DNA of 22,898 bases, from contig CAZXVU010000026.1 of the NCBI GenBank assembly GCA_964644465.1, positions 1-22,898 of the forward strand, in the 5' to 3' direction. The first letter of the stretch is position 1; each line of letters starts with the position of its first letter. The DNA comes from CAZXVU01 sp964644465 (GTDB lineage Bacteria; Chlamydiota; Chlamydiia; Chlamydiales; SM23-39). A model generated the notes under the pieces. That model made no database searches, was not told the origin of the DNA, and saw only the letters and a program-made list of their open reading frames with translations. This document shows, piece by piece, positions 1 to 8,103 of this stretch. The translations under genes and the position numbers were made by a program.

Positions 1-1022
1 TAGGTATCATCGATTCCTTTGCGGGACAAAGTTTTGCTACAATCAACGACGCTCTTGATCGAATGCATCCAGCGCAATTTAGCGCGTATACCGAGACCCA
101 AGCAATTGTTGGCAGTCAGCTCCTTTCTATTTTTCACCATAAACCCTACATGAATTGCTTCTGCACCAACGGAACCAAACACGCATGGGTGGAACCTTTT
201 GGCAACTGGCTGAATGTGCAGCCAAAGAATGAACAAGTAGGCTTCGAGTCTGATACGAAAGGGATCGCGGGTGGATATGATGTAGAGCTATATGTCGATA
301 ACTGGACAATGGGGATCGGCGGCATCTGGGATGAGACGCATCTTGTTTGGCAGAGCCACCATGGGCATGGACATATACATGGACTTTATGGATCGTTTTA
401 TACCGACTATAAAGCGGATAGATTCTATGTTGGAGGGACCCTCATTGCGGGTGTAGAGCATTACGAAACTTCCCGGCTTATTCAATTCCTCACGACGGAC
501 CGCCGCGCTAATTCAACTTACCGCGCCCTCGATGTTATGGGACAGCTCTCAGCCGCTTATTTCTTCGGGCCTCCAGTCTGCAATCTTTTCCCGTATGCAA
601 ATCTTGATTTCTTCCATCTTCAAGCGAGAAAATTCCAGGAAAGCAATGCAGGAAGTCTCAATCTGAATGTACAAGCCAATACGAGCAATACTTTCCGCGG
701 AGAAACTGGCATCGGCTTGCAAGTTCAAGACACAAATTACAATCAAACGCTCTGCGTCTCTCCTGTCGTCGCTTTAGGATATGTCATCCAATGCCCAATC
801 TCGCGTCACGACTACATCACTCGCTTCCAAGGGGAGCCGATTCCATTTAAGATTGATGGATGGGATCAGACGTGGCAGATTTTTTCTGTCCATTTCGGAA
901 TGCTGTTCTCGTACAAATGTTTCTCCATCACTGGAGAATACAATGCAGAGATATCCCCAGAAGGAGGAAAAAATCCTCTCTTCGCACAACGGGGCAACAT
1001 CCGCTTCGACTGGTCCTGGTAA
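1..1022 (+). CDS. Autotransporter beta-barrel protein, C-terminal part (5' end outside window)
   Basis: The reading frame is open from the first bases of the window, so the ATG at 63 is internal and this is the C-terminal portion of a longer protein. The visible ~340 residues alternate polar and hydrophobic/aromatic residues like outer-membrane beta-strands, contain a helix-like stretch (ALDRMHPAQFSA) typical of the start of an autotransporter translocator, and end in the terminal aromatic pattern FDWSW used for outer-membrane insertion. Family knowledge: such a domain forms a 12-stranded pore in the outer membrane and presents or releases an N-terminal passenger; chlamydial Pmp proteins and related autotransporters have this layout. 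The passenger lies upstream and cannot be read. It converges on smpB with a palindromic repeat between them. It could be Pmp-like or another autotransporter; the barrel call is good, the subfamily is not determined. Confidence 0.75.
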   Translation, partial: GIIDSFAGQSFATINDALDRMHPAQFSAYTETQAIVGSQLLSIFHHKPYMNCFCTNGTKHAWVEPFGNWLNVQPKNEQVGFESDTKGIAGGYDVELYVDNWTMGIGGIWDETHLVWQSHHGHGHIHGLYGSFYTDYKADRFYVGGTLIAGVEHYETSRLIQFLTTDRRANSTYRALDVMGQLSAAYFFGPPVCNLFPYANLDFFHLQARKFQESNAGSLNLNVQANTSNTFRGETGIGLQVQDTNYNQTLCVSPVVALGYVIQCPISRHDYITRFQGEPIPFKIDGWDQTWQIFSVHFGMLFSYKCFSITGEYNAEISPEGGKNPLFAQRGNIRFDWSW

Positions 1023-1048
1023 AGAGGAATTCTCTTCTAATTTTTTCC

Positions 1049-1154
1049 ATCCTTCATATCATTATATCCTTCTCATCATTGATTTTTTTTGTGAGAAATA
1101 GATCTTATCCACAAACATTTTTAATGATTTGAAGGATATAACGATATGAAGGAT
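1049..1154. repeat. Imperfect palindromic repeat R1 centred on AGATCT
   Basis: About 106 bp between two convergent genes. The left arm (1049-1080) starts ATCCTTCATATC and the right arm (1123-1154) ends GATATGAAGGAT; the arms are inverted copies over about 30 bp with a few mismatches. The centre holds TGTGAG...TCCACA around AGATCT (1100-1105). A close relative occurs at 13169-13303. It may also act as a bidirectional transcript end for the autotransporter and smpB genes, but there is no clean terminator U-tract. Confidence 0.8.
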
Positions 1155-1173
1155 AAAATTTTTTAGGAAATGA

Positions 1174-1632
1174 TTATTCGTTGAGGGCGCGGTCGACGGC
1201 TCTTTTGTCTTCTCTCGCCTTTATGCTAGCCCTCTTGTCATATTCTTTTTTACCTTTACCAACTCCGATGCGGACCTTGGCGATCCCTTTTTTGTTGAGA
1301 AAGATGGAGAGGGGGATGACAACAAGATTTTTTTCCATGACAAGACGATGGAGTTTTTCAATTTCCCGCTTGTGCATCAAGAGTTTGCGGGGCCGTCTTT
1401 CTTCATGATTATGGATATTTCCAAAAGAATAGGGGGCAATCGTGCAATTGAGGAGCCAAAGTTCCGCTCCACGGGCATCGACATAGGCGTCCTGAAGAGA
1501 GCCGCCGTGGTTGCGGAGGGATTTGATCTCGGTTCCAACCAGGGCAATGCCTGCCTCAAAAGTCTCAATGATCTCATAATCATGGAGCGCGCGGCGGTTG
1601 GAGACAAGTTCTGGGTTCGGGGCTTTTGACAT
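1174..1632 (-). CDS. smpB: SsrA-binding protein SmpB
   Basis: SmpB binds the tRNA-like part of tmRNA (SsrA) and delivers it to stalled ribosomes for trans-translation in the cytoplasm. The 152-residue length is normal. Recognisable family features are the N-terminal NRRALHDYEI stretch, GTEIKSLR near residue 38, the central HEERRPRKLLMHKREI segment, and the basic C-terminal tail from about residue 125 (GKGKKEYDKRASIK...) that enters the decoding centre. The ATG at 1632 gives the usual start; no strong Shine-Dalgarno is seen ahead of it, which is common for genes in this window. The 177-bp gap to the terC end (1633-1809) holds nothing I recognise. No ssrA gene is visible in the window. Confidence 0.95.
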   Translation of the reverse strand: MSKAPNPELVSNRRALHDYEIIETFEAGIALVGTEIKSLRNHGGSLQDAYVDARGAELWLLNCTIAPYSFGNIHNHEERRPRKLLMHKREIEKLHRLVMEKNLVVIPLSIFLNKKGIAKVRIGVGKGKKEYDKRASIKAREDKRAVDRALNE

Positions 1633-1809
1633 AGTGAGTTGATTTTATAGGAAATGAGTCATTTTTTACGAGAAGGGGACTGTCAAATAATAAAGTAAAG
1701 CATTTGAGGGTTCTTAGAACGACTCAGATATCAGCGACTGCGACGAGGTCAATGTTCGAGCAATATAACCGAGGAGATGTCGTCTGATAGGTGGGTTGTT
1801 ATAATGGCC

Positions 1810-2508
1810 CTATAATGGTTTAGATTTTTTTTTGACTGCCCCTGTTAGCCCGAAAAGGAACAGGAGAATGATAACGGACCAGAAGACCATAGCCATGTAA
1901 GGGAATGAGAAATGGAAGGCGGTAGCGCTTAGTTCGATGCCGATCCACCCGATAATGAGATAGGCGCTTGTTTCCAATCGGGGGAATTTTTCGAGCAGGG
2001 AACTGAAGAGTTCAGCGGCATATCGAATCCCCATTAACCCCAGCATCCCTCCTAAATAGACGATCCAGAGTTTCGGATGAAAGGTGCTCGTAGAGGGAAT
2101 TTCGTTGATGAAGGCGACGCCCGCAACAATGGAATCGATGGCAAAAGCGAGGTCGAACAATTCAATGAGCAGGACTGTTTTCCAAAATGAATGGGAGGTT
2201 GTGGGTAAAGAAGGCTGGTTCTTTTTTTTTGTAAAATGCCGCACAGAGAGATAGAGAAGATAGGCTGCGCCCAGGAGCTGGATCCAAGCATATTTCAAAA
2301 GATAGGCTACCGAAAGAAGAGCTATGGCTCGCAATATAAACGCAGATGCAAGACCGATAAAAAGAGCTTTTCGCCGCAACGATTGGGGAAGAGCAAAGGT
2401 GATGAGCCCTAATACAATGGCGTTATCAGAAGAGAGAAGCAGCTCTAAAAAAGCTAATGTAAAAACTCTAGGAATATCGGAAAGAGCAAACGTCTGATCA
2501 AAGAGCAT
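1810..2508 (-). CDS. terC: TerC-family integral membrane protein
   Basis: A 232-residue membrane protein with about seven hydrophobic segments. The two family signatures are clear: LELLLSSDNAIVLGL (residues 21-35, with E22, D28 and N29) and ELFDLAFAIDSIVAG (residues 116-130, with E116, D119 and D125). These acidic residues are thought to bind metal. Relatives (Alx, YkoY/MeeF and TerC proteins) export Mn2+ or help metallate exported proteins; substrate here is unproven. The ATG at 2508 lies 6 nt after the stop of the preceding gene, with an AAGG ribosome site formed over that stop, so translation is probably coupled to the 3951-2515 gene. A charged KKK stretch near residue 94 separates the two halves. 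Confidence 0.85.
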   Translation of the reverse strand: MLFDQTFALSDIPRVFTLAFLELLLSSDNAIVLGLITFALPQSLRRKALFIGLASAFILRAIALLSVAYLLKYAWIQLLGAAYLLYLSVRHFTKKKNQPSLPTTSHSFWKTVLLIELFDLAFAIDSIVAGVAFINEIPSTSTFHPKLWIVYLGGMLGLMGIRYAAELFSSLLEKFPRLETSAYLIIGWIGIELSATAFHFSFPYMAMVFWSVIILLFLFGLTGAVKKKSKPL

Positions 2509-2514
2509 TGCACC

Positions 2515-3951
2515 TTATTCTTCGAAGAAGTAGCGCCCAAATGGGGTAACGGCAAAACAATCTTTACCGTCGCATGTTCCTGGTGAAACGATCCCTGTTT
2601 CAAAGAGCCATTCAAACACTGTTGCTTTCACAAGCGCTTTTTCGTCTTCATCATATGTGGGAAGAGTATATTTCCAATGTTTGCCGGTCCGCTTCAACAT
2701 GATGACTGAGTCTTCATTGAGAGGAACAAGAACTCCTTTAAAGAAATCCTCAAAGAAAAGCCATTCGCCATGAAGCACCCGTTTGATCGATTTTTCCGCT
2801 TCTCGTACATTGCGCTCTGTAGCAACGTGGCCAGGAATGGACAAGTTCAATAGGCGGTTGAGCGGATGTCGATAGAGATAGAGCGACCGATTTTCTAAGG
2901 TCATGTCGAGCCAGTCATTGGCAGTTTCTAATGCATAGAGGCGATCGTCGATGCGGTCAGCCAATTTGATCAGGTACAATTTCTCGATGACATGCGTGAG
3001 ATATTTTTGTGCAAAAGCAATGTCTTCAGTGGTTTCGGATGGCAAGGAGCAGTGAGGCGCTAATTCGCGTGCGAGAATTGCAGGGGCAGACCCTTGCCAG
3101 GAGTGGAGAGGAATCGGTTTTTTCTTGGCCATTTGCAACAAGGTGCTCATATCCTCAAGAAACGCAAAATCGCTTTCGCGATGGCGGAGGATAGGCTCCT
3201 CGGAAGAGATCGTTGGGGCTTCAGTGGCTTTTAGAAAGCGGAGATATTCATGCCATTCATTGAAAGGAGCGACATATTCCAACCAATGGTCATCTTCTTT
3301 TTCATAGGTCAAACAGCAGACAAAGTTGAACTCAAGGAGAAGGATCATCTCCTCAAAGTCACGTCGTAGTAGGTTGAATTTTGCAATCAAATCGGTGGAA
3401 GAAACTTTAAAGTCTGGAGCCAAGAACACTTCTTGAATGATGCCGTTCAACACAGGATCGCCAAAATTGAGTTCCATCAAATATCTCTGAAATATCTGAG
3501 GGCTAAGCAGATATTTTTCGACAATGGATTCGAAAATGTTATTCGAGGTGCGGGGAATCGAATACCAAGTGGGGAGGATATGGATAGGTACTTTCTTGAG
3601 AATCCCTTGGAGAAATTCCATATCAGGCTTGAAGCCAGGATCAAATCGAGTTAATTGAGCTTCGAAGTATTTCCGCTTTTCCTTGTCGACGAGGATCACA
3701 TCGTCTTGAACAGTCAAGAGACCGGCCCTGCTCAGCTTTTTCAAAATCGCGAGGATCTGTTCCTCTTCGCATCCGACGTTGCGCATGAGCTTTTTTTGCG
3801 ATATTTTCAGGGGGCTGAATAGGATTTCTTCAAGGACCTCGACATCGAAGGCTGAAAAGTCAGACATCAGCATCCTGTTTTCAAGATCCTGCTGGCAGTT
3901 GTAGTCAGTTAAGTTGACTTTGTTTTTTCTTGCAGGACTGAGTTCGAGCAT
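2515..3951 (-). CDS. Conserved-looking hypothetical protein with winged-helix-like segments
   Basis: Not recognised. From the ATG at 3951 the protein has 478 residues, is soluble and has no signal peptide. I prefer this start to the ATG three codons upstream (3960), because AAGGA abuts the 3960 ATG but sits 9 nt before the one at 3951. Several stretches look like winged-helix modules: near residues 35-90 (an SQKKLMRNVGCEEEQILAIL helix pair followed by a short wing), around 185-230, and at the C-terminus, where VTPFGRYFFEE resembles the terminal wing of helicase-associated winged-helix proteins. That last resemblance is weak. It sits between rarA (66-nt gap) and terC (6-nt gap) on the same strand, suggesting a shared transcript. 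A DNA-binding or DNA-metabolism role is only inference. Confidence 0.7.
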   Translation of the reverse strand: MLELSPARKNKVNLTDYNCQQDLENRMLMSDFSAFDVEVLEEILFSPLKISQKKLMRNVGCEEEQILAILKKLSRAGLLTVQDDVILVDKEKRKYFEAQLTRFDPGFKPDMEFLQGILKKVPIHILPTWYSIPRTSNNIFESIVEKYLLSPQIFQRYLMELNFGDPVLNGIIQEVFLAPDFKVSSTDLIAKFNLLRRDFEEMILLLEFNFVCCLTYEKEDDHWLEYVAPFNEWHEYLRFLKATEAPTISSEEPILRHRESDFAFLEDMSTLLQMAKKKPIPLHSWQGSAPAILARELAPHCSLPSETTEDIAFAQKYLTHVIEKLYLIKLADRIDDRLYALETANDWLDMTLENRSLYLYRHPLNRLLNLSIPGHVATERNVREAEKSIKRVLHGEWLFFEDFFKGVLVPLNEDSVIMLKRTGKHWKYTLPTYDEDEKALVKATVFEWLFETGIVSPGTCDGKDCFAVTPFGRYFFEE

Positions 3952-4017
3952 AGCACACATTCCTTGATGAGTGAAAAATATAGCTCAGTTGTCAGATTGA
4001 TGCAAGTGAAGGCGTTG

Positions 4018-5280
4018 TTAAGATCTGGCGAGGTGTTCCCTGAGTCGGGTAAAATATTCGAGCCGTTTTTTCATTTCCCGCTCAAATCCCCGGTCGATAG
4101 GTTGATAAAAAGACTTTCTCCCGAGTTCTTCGGGGAAATAATCCTGTCCCGAGAAGCCATACGGGGTATCGGGATCATAGAGATATCCATCTCCGTAACC
4201 CATATCTTTCATCAAAGAGGTGGGGGCGTTCAAAATATGCTTTGGGGGATCGAGATGGCCTGTCTCCGCAGCGACTCTTTTTGCCTCGCCGTAGGCGGTA
4301 TAGACGGCATTGCTTTTGGGGCAAAGGGCCAAATAGAGGACAACCTGCGCTAAAGTGAGTTCTCCTTCAGGAGACCCAAGCATATGATAGGTATTCCATC
4401 CGTGCAGAGCCATCGAAATTGCCTGAGGGTCTGCAAGACCTATGTCCTCAGAAGCCATCCGAATCAGCCTTCTTGCTAAATAGAGGGGATCTTCGCCCCC
4501 TTCCAACATCCGCACGAACCAATAGAGCGCCGCGTCAGGATCGGAGCCCCTGATCGATTTATGGAGCGCGGAAATCAGATTGAAATGACCTTCTTGGTGC
4601 CTATCATATAGAGGAGGTTTTTTTTGGAGGATTTGCGAGAGCGAGTCCAAATCCCAAGAATCCCTAGGAACATGTTCGAGATTTTCAATGAGGTTCAAAA
4701 GGTGGCGTCCGTCTCCTTGGGACAGAGAAATGAGGAACTGCCTAGCCTCTAAAGATAGATTGAGGGGTTTTACAATCGATTCGTACCGTTGAAGGATTTT
4801 CTCTAAAGAATCGGGAGTTAAAGAATGAAGAGTCACCACGCGAAGTCGGGAAAGAAGAGCGTTATTCAATACAAAGGAGGGGTTTTCCGTAGTAGCTCCA
4901 ATAAGAACTAAGCTTCCATCTTCCAGGAAGGGGAGAAAAATATCTTGCTGGGCTCTGTTAAAACGGTGTATCTCGTCGACAAAAACGATTGTTTGCCGAT
5001 TGAAAAGGGGAGTTTCTTGTCCTTCTTTTAGGATTTTCTTCAAATCGGCTGTGCCGTTGAAGACTGCGCTTAAAGTGACGAAAGGGCTGCCAAAAGCTTG
5101 CGAATATAGACGCGCAATGGTCGTTTTTCCGCAGCCAGGCGGTCCGAATAATAATAGAGAAAGCGGAGAACCGCTTTGTACAATCCGCGAGACATAGCCA
5201 TCCGGACCGACAAGATGATCTTGTCCGATGATTTCGCTAATTGTTTTTGGTCTGAGACGCTCCGATAAGGGAATATTCAT
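4018..5280 (-). CDS. rarA: Replication-associated recombination protein RarA (MgsA), AAA+ ATPase
   Basis: RarA is a clamp-loader-like AAA+ ATPase that acts at stalled replication forks and gaps, interacting with single-stranded DNA-binding protein. Counting from the ATG at 5280 (420 residues), the protein begins MNIPLSERLRPKT, as family members do, so the in-frame TTG at 5298 is unlikely to be used. Walker A FGPPGCGKTT lies near residues 45-54, Walker B FVDEIHRF near 100-107, sensor 1 GATTENPSF near 128-136 and the arginine-finger region LLSRLRV near 143-149. The C-terminal half carries the tetramerisation/MgsA region (RMASEDIGLADPQA; YGEAKR; HLRNAP-like HILNAP). No strong ribosome site is seen. 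It is the promoter-proximal gene of the rarA-unknown-terC set. Confidence 0.95.
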   Translation of the reverse strand: MNIPLSERLRPKTISEIIGQDHLVGPDGYVSRIVQSGSPLSLLLFGPPGCGKTTIARLYSQAFGSPFVTLSAVFNGTADLKKILKEGQETPLFNRQTIVFVDEIHRFNRAQQDIFLPFLEDGSLVLIGATTENPSFVLNNALLSRLRVVTLHSLTPDSLEKILQRYESIVKPLNLSLEARQFLISLSQGDGRHLLNLIENLEHVPRDSWDLDSLSQILQKKPPLYDRHQEGHFNLISALHKSIRGSDPDAALYWFVRMLEGGEDPLYLARRLIRMASEDIGLADPQAISMALHGWNTYHMLGSPEGELTLAQVVLYLALCPKSNAVYTAYGEAKRVAAETGHLDPPKHILNAPTSLMKDMGYGDGYLYDPDTPYGFSGQDYFPEELGRKSFYQPIDRGFEREMKKRLEYFTRLREHLARS

Positions 5281-5601
5281 GGAATCAAAGATACACAAAA
5301 GAAGAAAAGTTCAAAAGATGATAATGAAAACTTGGAATTTTTTGACATTTTTAACAAAATAATGATTTTTAATTTTTAAATTATAAACGATTGAAAATTA
5401 TATAATTACAATATTAACATTTCTGTAAATATCTGTAGTTCAGTAGATTGCGTAATATTGTTGTTTTAAGTTGCATTTTTTGTTTTTTCAAAAATATTTT
5501 TCTATTTTTTAATCTTTGTAAAAATGCCTCCAGAGAGCTTTCTAGGTTGGATTTTAATTACATTATTCATTTTCTAAAGTAAAGAAAAATGTACATGATG
5601 T
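5281..5601. other. AT-rich divergent intergenic region
   Basis: About 320 bp between rarA (leftward) and the Hc2-like gene (rightward), visibly much richer in A/T than its surroundings, with many T and A runs. No gene of convincing length or composition is present. It presumably contains the rarA promoter on the minus strand; several TATAAT-like words occur but none has a well-spaced -35, so I do not pick one. AT-rich curved DNA here might bind nucleoid proteins. Confidence 0.55.
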
Positions 5602-5630
5602 TTGTTATTAATAATAAAAAATTGTATACT
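5602..5630 (+). promoter_or_regulatory. Sigma-70/sigma-66-type promoter of the Hc2-like gene
   Basis: TTGTTA (5602-5607) and TATACT (5625-5630) are separated by exactly 17 bp and sit in AT-rich DNA. Transcription would begin near 5637, giving a leader of about 145 nt before the ATG at 5782. The match to consensus is good (four of six and five of six bases) but untested. Confidence 0.6.
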
Positions 5631-5636
5631 TAAGTT

Positions 5637-5781
5637 TGTAAGGCAGATATGGAGCGCGGGTTCTTCCCGCTGTAGGTATCGCCCAAGACGCATCTGTTCT
5701 AAGTTGAGTTGTAGCTCAGGGACAAAAGCGCAGGCGAACACGAAATAGCTCTGGTCTCTTTACATTAAGGAGGAAACTTAT
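5637..5781 (+). promoter_or_regulatory. Long, GC-richer, structured 5' leader of the Hc2-like gene
   Basis: The predicted leader changes abruptly from AT-rich to more GC-rich sequence. Possible stems: GCGGG/CCCGC with a TTCTT loop (5656-5670), enclosed by CAGAT (5644-5648) pairing with ATCTG (5692-5696), and TGAG/CTCA (5705-5718). It ends in a strong ribosome site AAGGAGG (5767-5773), 8 nt before the ATG. It could be a regulatory leader or contain a small RNA; it is not recognised as a known riboswitch. Confidence 0.4.
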
Positions 5782-5970
5782 ATGGTAAAACGCAGAAAAA
5801 GAGCTGCTAGAAAAGGCGCTCGCAAGACTCGTCGTAAGGCTCGTAAAACACACCGCAAAGCACGCAAAACAGCTCGCAAATCTGGCAGAAAACACAAAAA
5901 AGCTACAAGAAAACGCCATCGCCGTAAGCGCAAAACATCTGTTTTGAGCTCAATCATGGCTCAGCAGTAA
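5782..5970 (+). CDS. hctB: Histone H1-like nucleoprotein, Hc2-like, short
   Basis: A 62-residue, extremely basic protein. Residues 3-52 are almost entirely Lys, Arg, Ala, Thr and His in an irregular repeat of the type RKARKT/RKxxRK, followed by an uncharged tail SVLSSIMAQQ. Chlamydial Hc2 (HctB) has the same Ala/Lys/Arg-rich repeats and compacts the chromosome when reticulate bodies turn into elementary bodies; published Hc2 proteins are usually two to four times longer, so this is a short member or a separate small paralogue. It has the best expression signals in the window: a well-spaced promoter, AAGGAGG ribosome site and a strong terminator. It is monocistronic. The complementary-strand frame is a by-product of the repeated codons. 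The family call rests on composition, so homology to Hc2 is likely rather than proved. Confidence 0.75.
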   Translation: MVKRRKRAARKGARKTRRKARKTHRKARKTARKSGRKHKKATRKRHRRKRKTSVLSSIMAQQ

Positions 5971-6000
5971 TTTGCTAAGATCTAATTCTTAAGAGTTTGG

Positions 6001-6037
6001 ATCGAGCAAGGCCTCAAGGCTTGCTCGATTTTTTTTT
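6001..6037 (+). terminator. Rho-independent terminator of the Hc2-like gene
   Basis: ATCGAGCAAG (6001-6010) pairs perfectly with CTTGCTCGAT (6020-6029) and is followed by eight T residues (6030-6037). It lies 30 bp after the stop codon and 3 bp before the convergent nitroreductase stop. Confidence 0.93.
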
Positions 6038-6039
6038 GC

Positions 6040-6642
6040 TCACTTTTTAAAGCCCCCTTCAAATACGAATTCAGAGATTTTCTTCCGATCGCCAGGAGCT
6101 TCCCTCTTCTGCAAATCGGGCGTGAGGCTTTCTTTGGGGGCTTTTTTGCCTACAGCAAACATCGCTAGAACTTCAAATTCATTGGGTACGTTTAACTCAT
6201 TTCTCGCTTTTTGATAGTCGAAACCTTCCATTCCATGGACGACTAGCCCTCTGCTGGTCCCTTCAAGGCATAGGTTTTCCCAAGCGGATCCGGCATCTAA
6301 ACTATGTGTTGGAGATGGCTTATTGTTCAGCTCGAATGTTTTTCTCGATACGATCAGGCCTAAAAGAGCCGCCTTCGCGCACCATTGCTTATTGAAATCT
6401 ATCAGCAAATTATAAAACTTATCCCAATGAGGAGTGTTCCTCTTGGCATAGAGAAAACGCCACGGTTGACCATTGTAGGATGAGGGAGCCCATCTTGCAG
6501 CCTCAAAAAGGGGAAAGATCTCATTGTCTTTCATCTCTTCGCCCGTCATTGCGCGAGGGGACCATCGATTCAGAATTAAAGGATGGATCGGATGGTCAGG
6601 TTTGCGGGAGTGTTTGACTTCTGGGCTTATTTCATCTTTCAT
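6040..6642 (-). CDS. Nitroreductase-family flavoprotein
   Basis: A 200-residue cytoplasmic protein. Typical nitroreductase-fold features are RWSPRAMTGEEM (about residues 26-37), which contacts the FMN phosphate, AARWAPSSYNGQPWRF (about 48-63), and the C-terminal EVLAMFAVGKKA strand near 157-168. Members use FMN and NAD(P)H to reduce nitro compounds, quinones or other electrophiles; the substrate cannot be read. The start ATG overlaps the stop of the amino-acid permease (ATGA), so the two are translationally coupled and form an operon. There is no independent ribosome site. Its job may be linked to the permease substrate or may simply be carried along with it. Confidence 0.85.
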   Translation of the reverse strand: MKDEISPEVKHSRKPDHPIHPLILNRWSPRAMTGEEMKDNEIFPLFEAARWAPSSYNGQPWRFLYAKRNTPHWDKFYNLLIDFNKQWCAKAALLGLIVSRKTFELNNKPSPTHSLDAGSAWENLCLEGTSRGLVVHGMEGFDYQKARNELNVPNEFEVLAMFAVGKKAPKESLTPDLQKREAPGDRKKISEFVFEGGFKK

Positions 6643-8099
6643 GAGTGGAGTTCCTCTGGTGGATGGTGTTTTTCATCTTCTATGATTTCTGGATGCCAGG
6701 AGGGATCGCGGAAGCGATAAATCAGATAGGGAATGAGGGACATCAAGAACAGTCCTCCAATGAGAAATCCTTCATAAAAAAAGAGATTTCCCACTTGTAG
6801 TTGTCCGGGAGGGACAAAGCTGATGAGTAATGCAAATAAGGAGCTCAATGCCCCGATGGATCCGACCAGCCATATTCCTGGCATGTGGTAGGGAATCCGA
6901 TAGGTCCTTACAACATGGGGATGGCTATATCGAAGTTTGATGGCAGCTAAAAACATAAGAATGTACATGACCAGGTAAATTTGGGCCGACATAGCGCTCA
7001 AGATCCAAAAGGCGCTGCTAGCGGAGGGCATGAACAGAAATACAAAAGCGGCGATGGTTACAATCACCCCTTGAAAAAACAAAAGATTCGCAGGCATCCC
7101 ATGCTTGTTCAGCTTTTGGAAGAATGGGGGGAGATCTCCGTGTTTTGAAGTTGCATGAAGCGCGCGCACAGGGCCTATGATCCATGCGTTCAGTTCGCCT
7201 ACGGCGCCCAGTATAATCATCAAGCCAATTGGGATAAGCAGCCACTTTATGCCAAAATTGGTCAGGAACAAGGAAAAGGCTTCCATAAGGCCTCCAACAA
7301 GGCTGATATCTGCCCGTGGAATCATGATAGCGATCGATAGGGCGCCTAATACATAAATGAATAAAGAAACCACTCCAGCGACTAATACAGCCCTTGGAAA
7401 GGTTTTCTGAGGGTCTTTCACCTCGCGGGCATGAACCGCCGAGACCTCTAGGCCGCCGAAAGCTAAAAATAGACCCGTCAAAAAAACGAGATTCTGAATA
7501 TCGTGCAAAGGAGGAAAGAGCGATCCCGGGGTAAATTGAATTTGGAGAGGAAGTCCTTTTCCGATCCACCAGATCCCAAAAGAGATCAGCAGAATGCCTG
7601 GAATGATCGTTCCTGCAATCACCCCTACGGCGCTGAACCAGCTGGAGTTCTTCAGGCCGAAGTAGTTGAATATTGTAAATCCCCAAAATCCGATCAGAAT
7701 GACTGAAATCAGATAGATCTTGTTCTCATTAAGTTGGCCAAACGATTCGCCAAAGTTCTCTTTTAGAAGATAAGCAAGGGCGGTTCCTGAAAATGAAAGG
7801 ATGGCAGGGAACCAGGTCACATTATGGATCCATTGCATCCAAACAGCAAAAAATCCCCATCCTGGGCCGAAAGCTTCTCTCACCCAAATATAAACTCCGC
7901 CTGTGCGAGACCATCCTGTGGCCAGTTCTGCAGAGACCAAAGCTGAAGGAAAAAGAAATACGAGCGCCACTAAAAAATAAAAAAATGCAGAGCCGTATCC
8001 ATACTCAGAGACGATCGGAAGGTTCCGCAATGAGGTCATTACGGAAAGGTTGAGCATCGCGAGGAGGAATACACCTATGAAACGTCTTGTTTGATCCAA
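6639..8099 (-). CDS. APC-superfamily amino-acid permease, glutamate:GABA antiporter-like
   Basis: A 486-residue inner-membrane protein with about 12 hydrophobic segments. APC features include the N-terminal NLSVMTSLRNLPIVSEYGYGSAFF region, AELATGWSRTGGVYIWVREAFGPGWGF near residues 58-84, FGGLEVSAVHAREVKDPQKTFPRA near 215-238, and GPVRALHATSKHGDLPPFFQKLN near 310-332. The pattern fits the GadC/XasA-like branch that exchanges glutamate-type amino acids; chlamydiae carry such a permease, plausibly to take amino acids from the host. The start is TTG at 8099, supported by AGGAG six nt upstream; the next Met is at residue 15, inside the first membrane segment. It overlaps the nitroreductase by 4 bp and follows the coiled-coil gene after 56 bp. 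The exact substrate is inferred. Confidence 0.85.
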   Translation of the reverse strand: MDQTRRFIGVFLLAMLNLSVMTSLRNLPIVSEYGYGSAFFYFLVALVFLFPSALVSAELATGWSRTGGVYIWVREAFGPGWGFFAVWMQWIHNVTWFPAILSFSGTALAYLLKENFGESFGQLNENKIYLISVILIGFWGFTIFNYFGLKNSSWFSAVGVIAGTIIPGILLISFGIWWIGKGLPLQIQFTPGSLFPPLHDIQNLVFLTGLFLAFGGLEVSAVHAREVKDPQKTFPRAVLVAGVVSLFIYVLGALSIAIMIPRADISLVGGLMEAFSLFLTNFGIKWLLIPIGLMIILGAVGELNAWIIGPVRALHATSKHGDLPPFFQKLNKHGMPANLLFFQGVIVTIAAFVFLFMPSASSAFWILSAMSAQIYLVMYILMFLAAIKLRYSHPHVVRTYRIPYHMPGIWLVGSIGALSSLFALLISFVPPGQLQVGNLFFYEGFLIGGLFLMSLIPYLIYRFRDPSWHPEIIEDEKHHPPEELHS

Positions 8100-8103
8100 A
8101 ACC

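Noticed and set aside
63..65. ATG at 63 as start of the autotransporter gene
   Set aside because: The same frame is open to the window edge and upstream residues continue the translocator-domain pattern, so the gene is truncated by the window.
1799..1818. Two TATAATGG words in tandem on the plus strand
   Set aside because: No plus-strand gene follows; they lie in the end of a minus-strand gene and have no suitable -35.
5711..5719. GTAGCTCAG, which looks like a tRNA D-arm/A-box
   Set aside because: No matching acceptor stem, anticodon arm or GGTTCGAAT T-arm can be placed at tRNA spacing around it; it lies inside the Hc2-like leader.
5716..5919. Complementary-strand frame over the Hc2-like gene, Phe/Ser/Ala/Cys-rich
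   Set aside because: Its composition is simply the mirror of Lys/Arg codons; no ribosome site or family resemblance, while the plus-strand gene has promoter, ribosome site and terminator.
7018..7686. 222-residue frame inside the permease gene in another frame
   Set aside because: Arg/Ser/Pro-rich with no ribosome site, and fully covered by the clear membrane-transporter frame.
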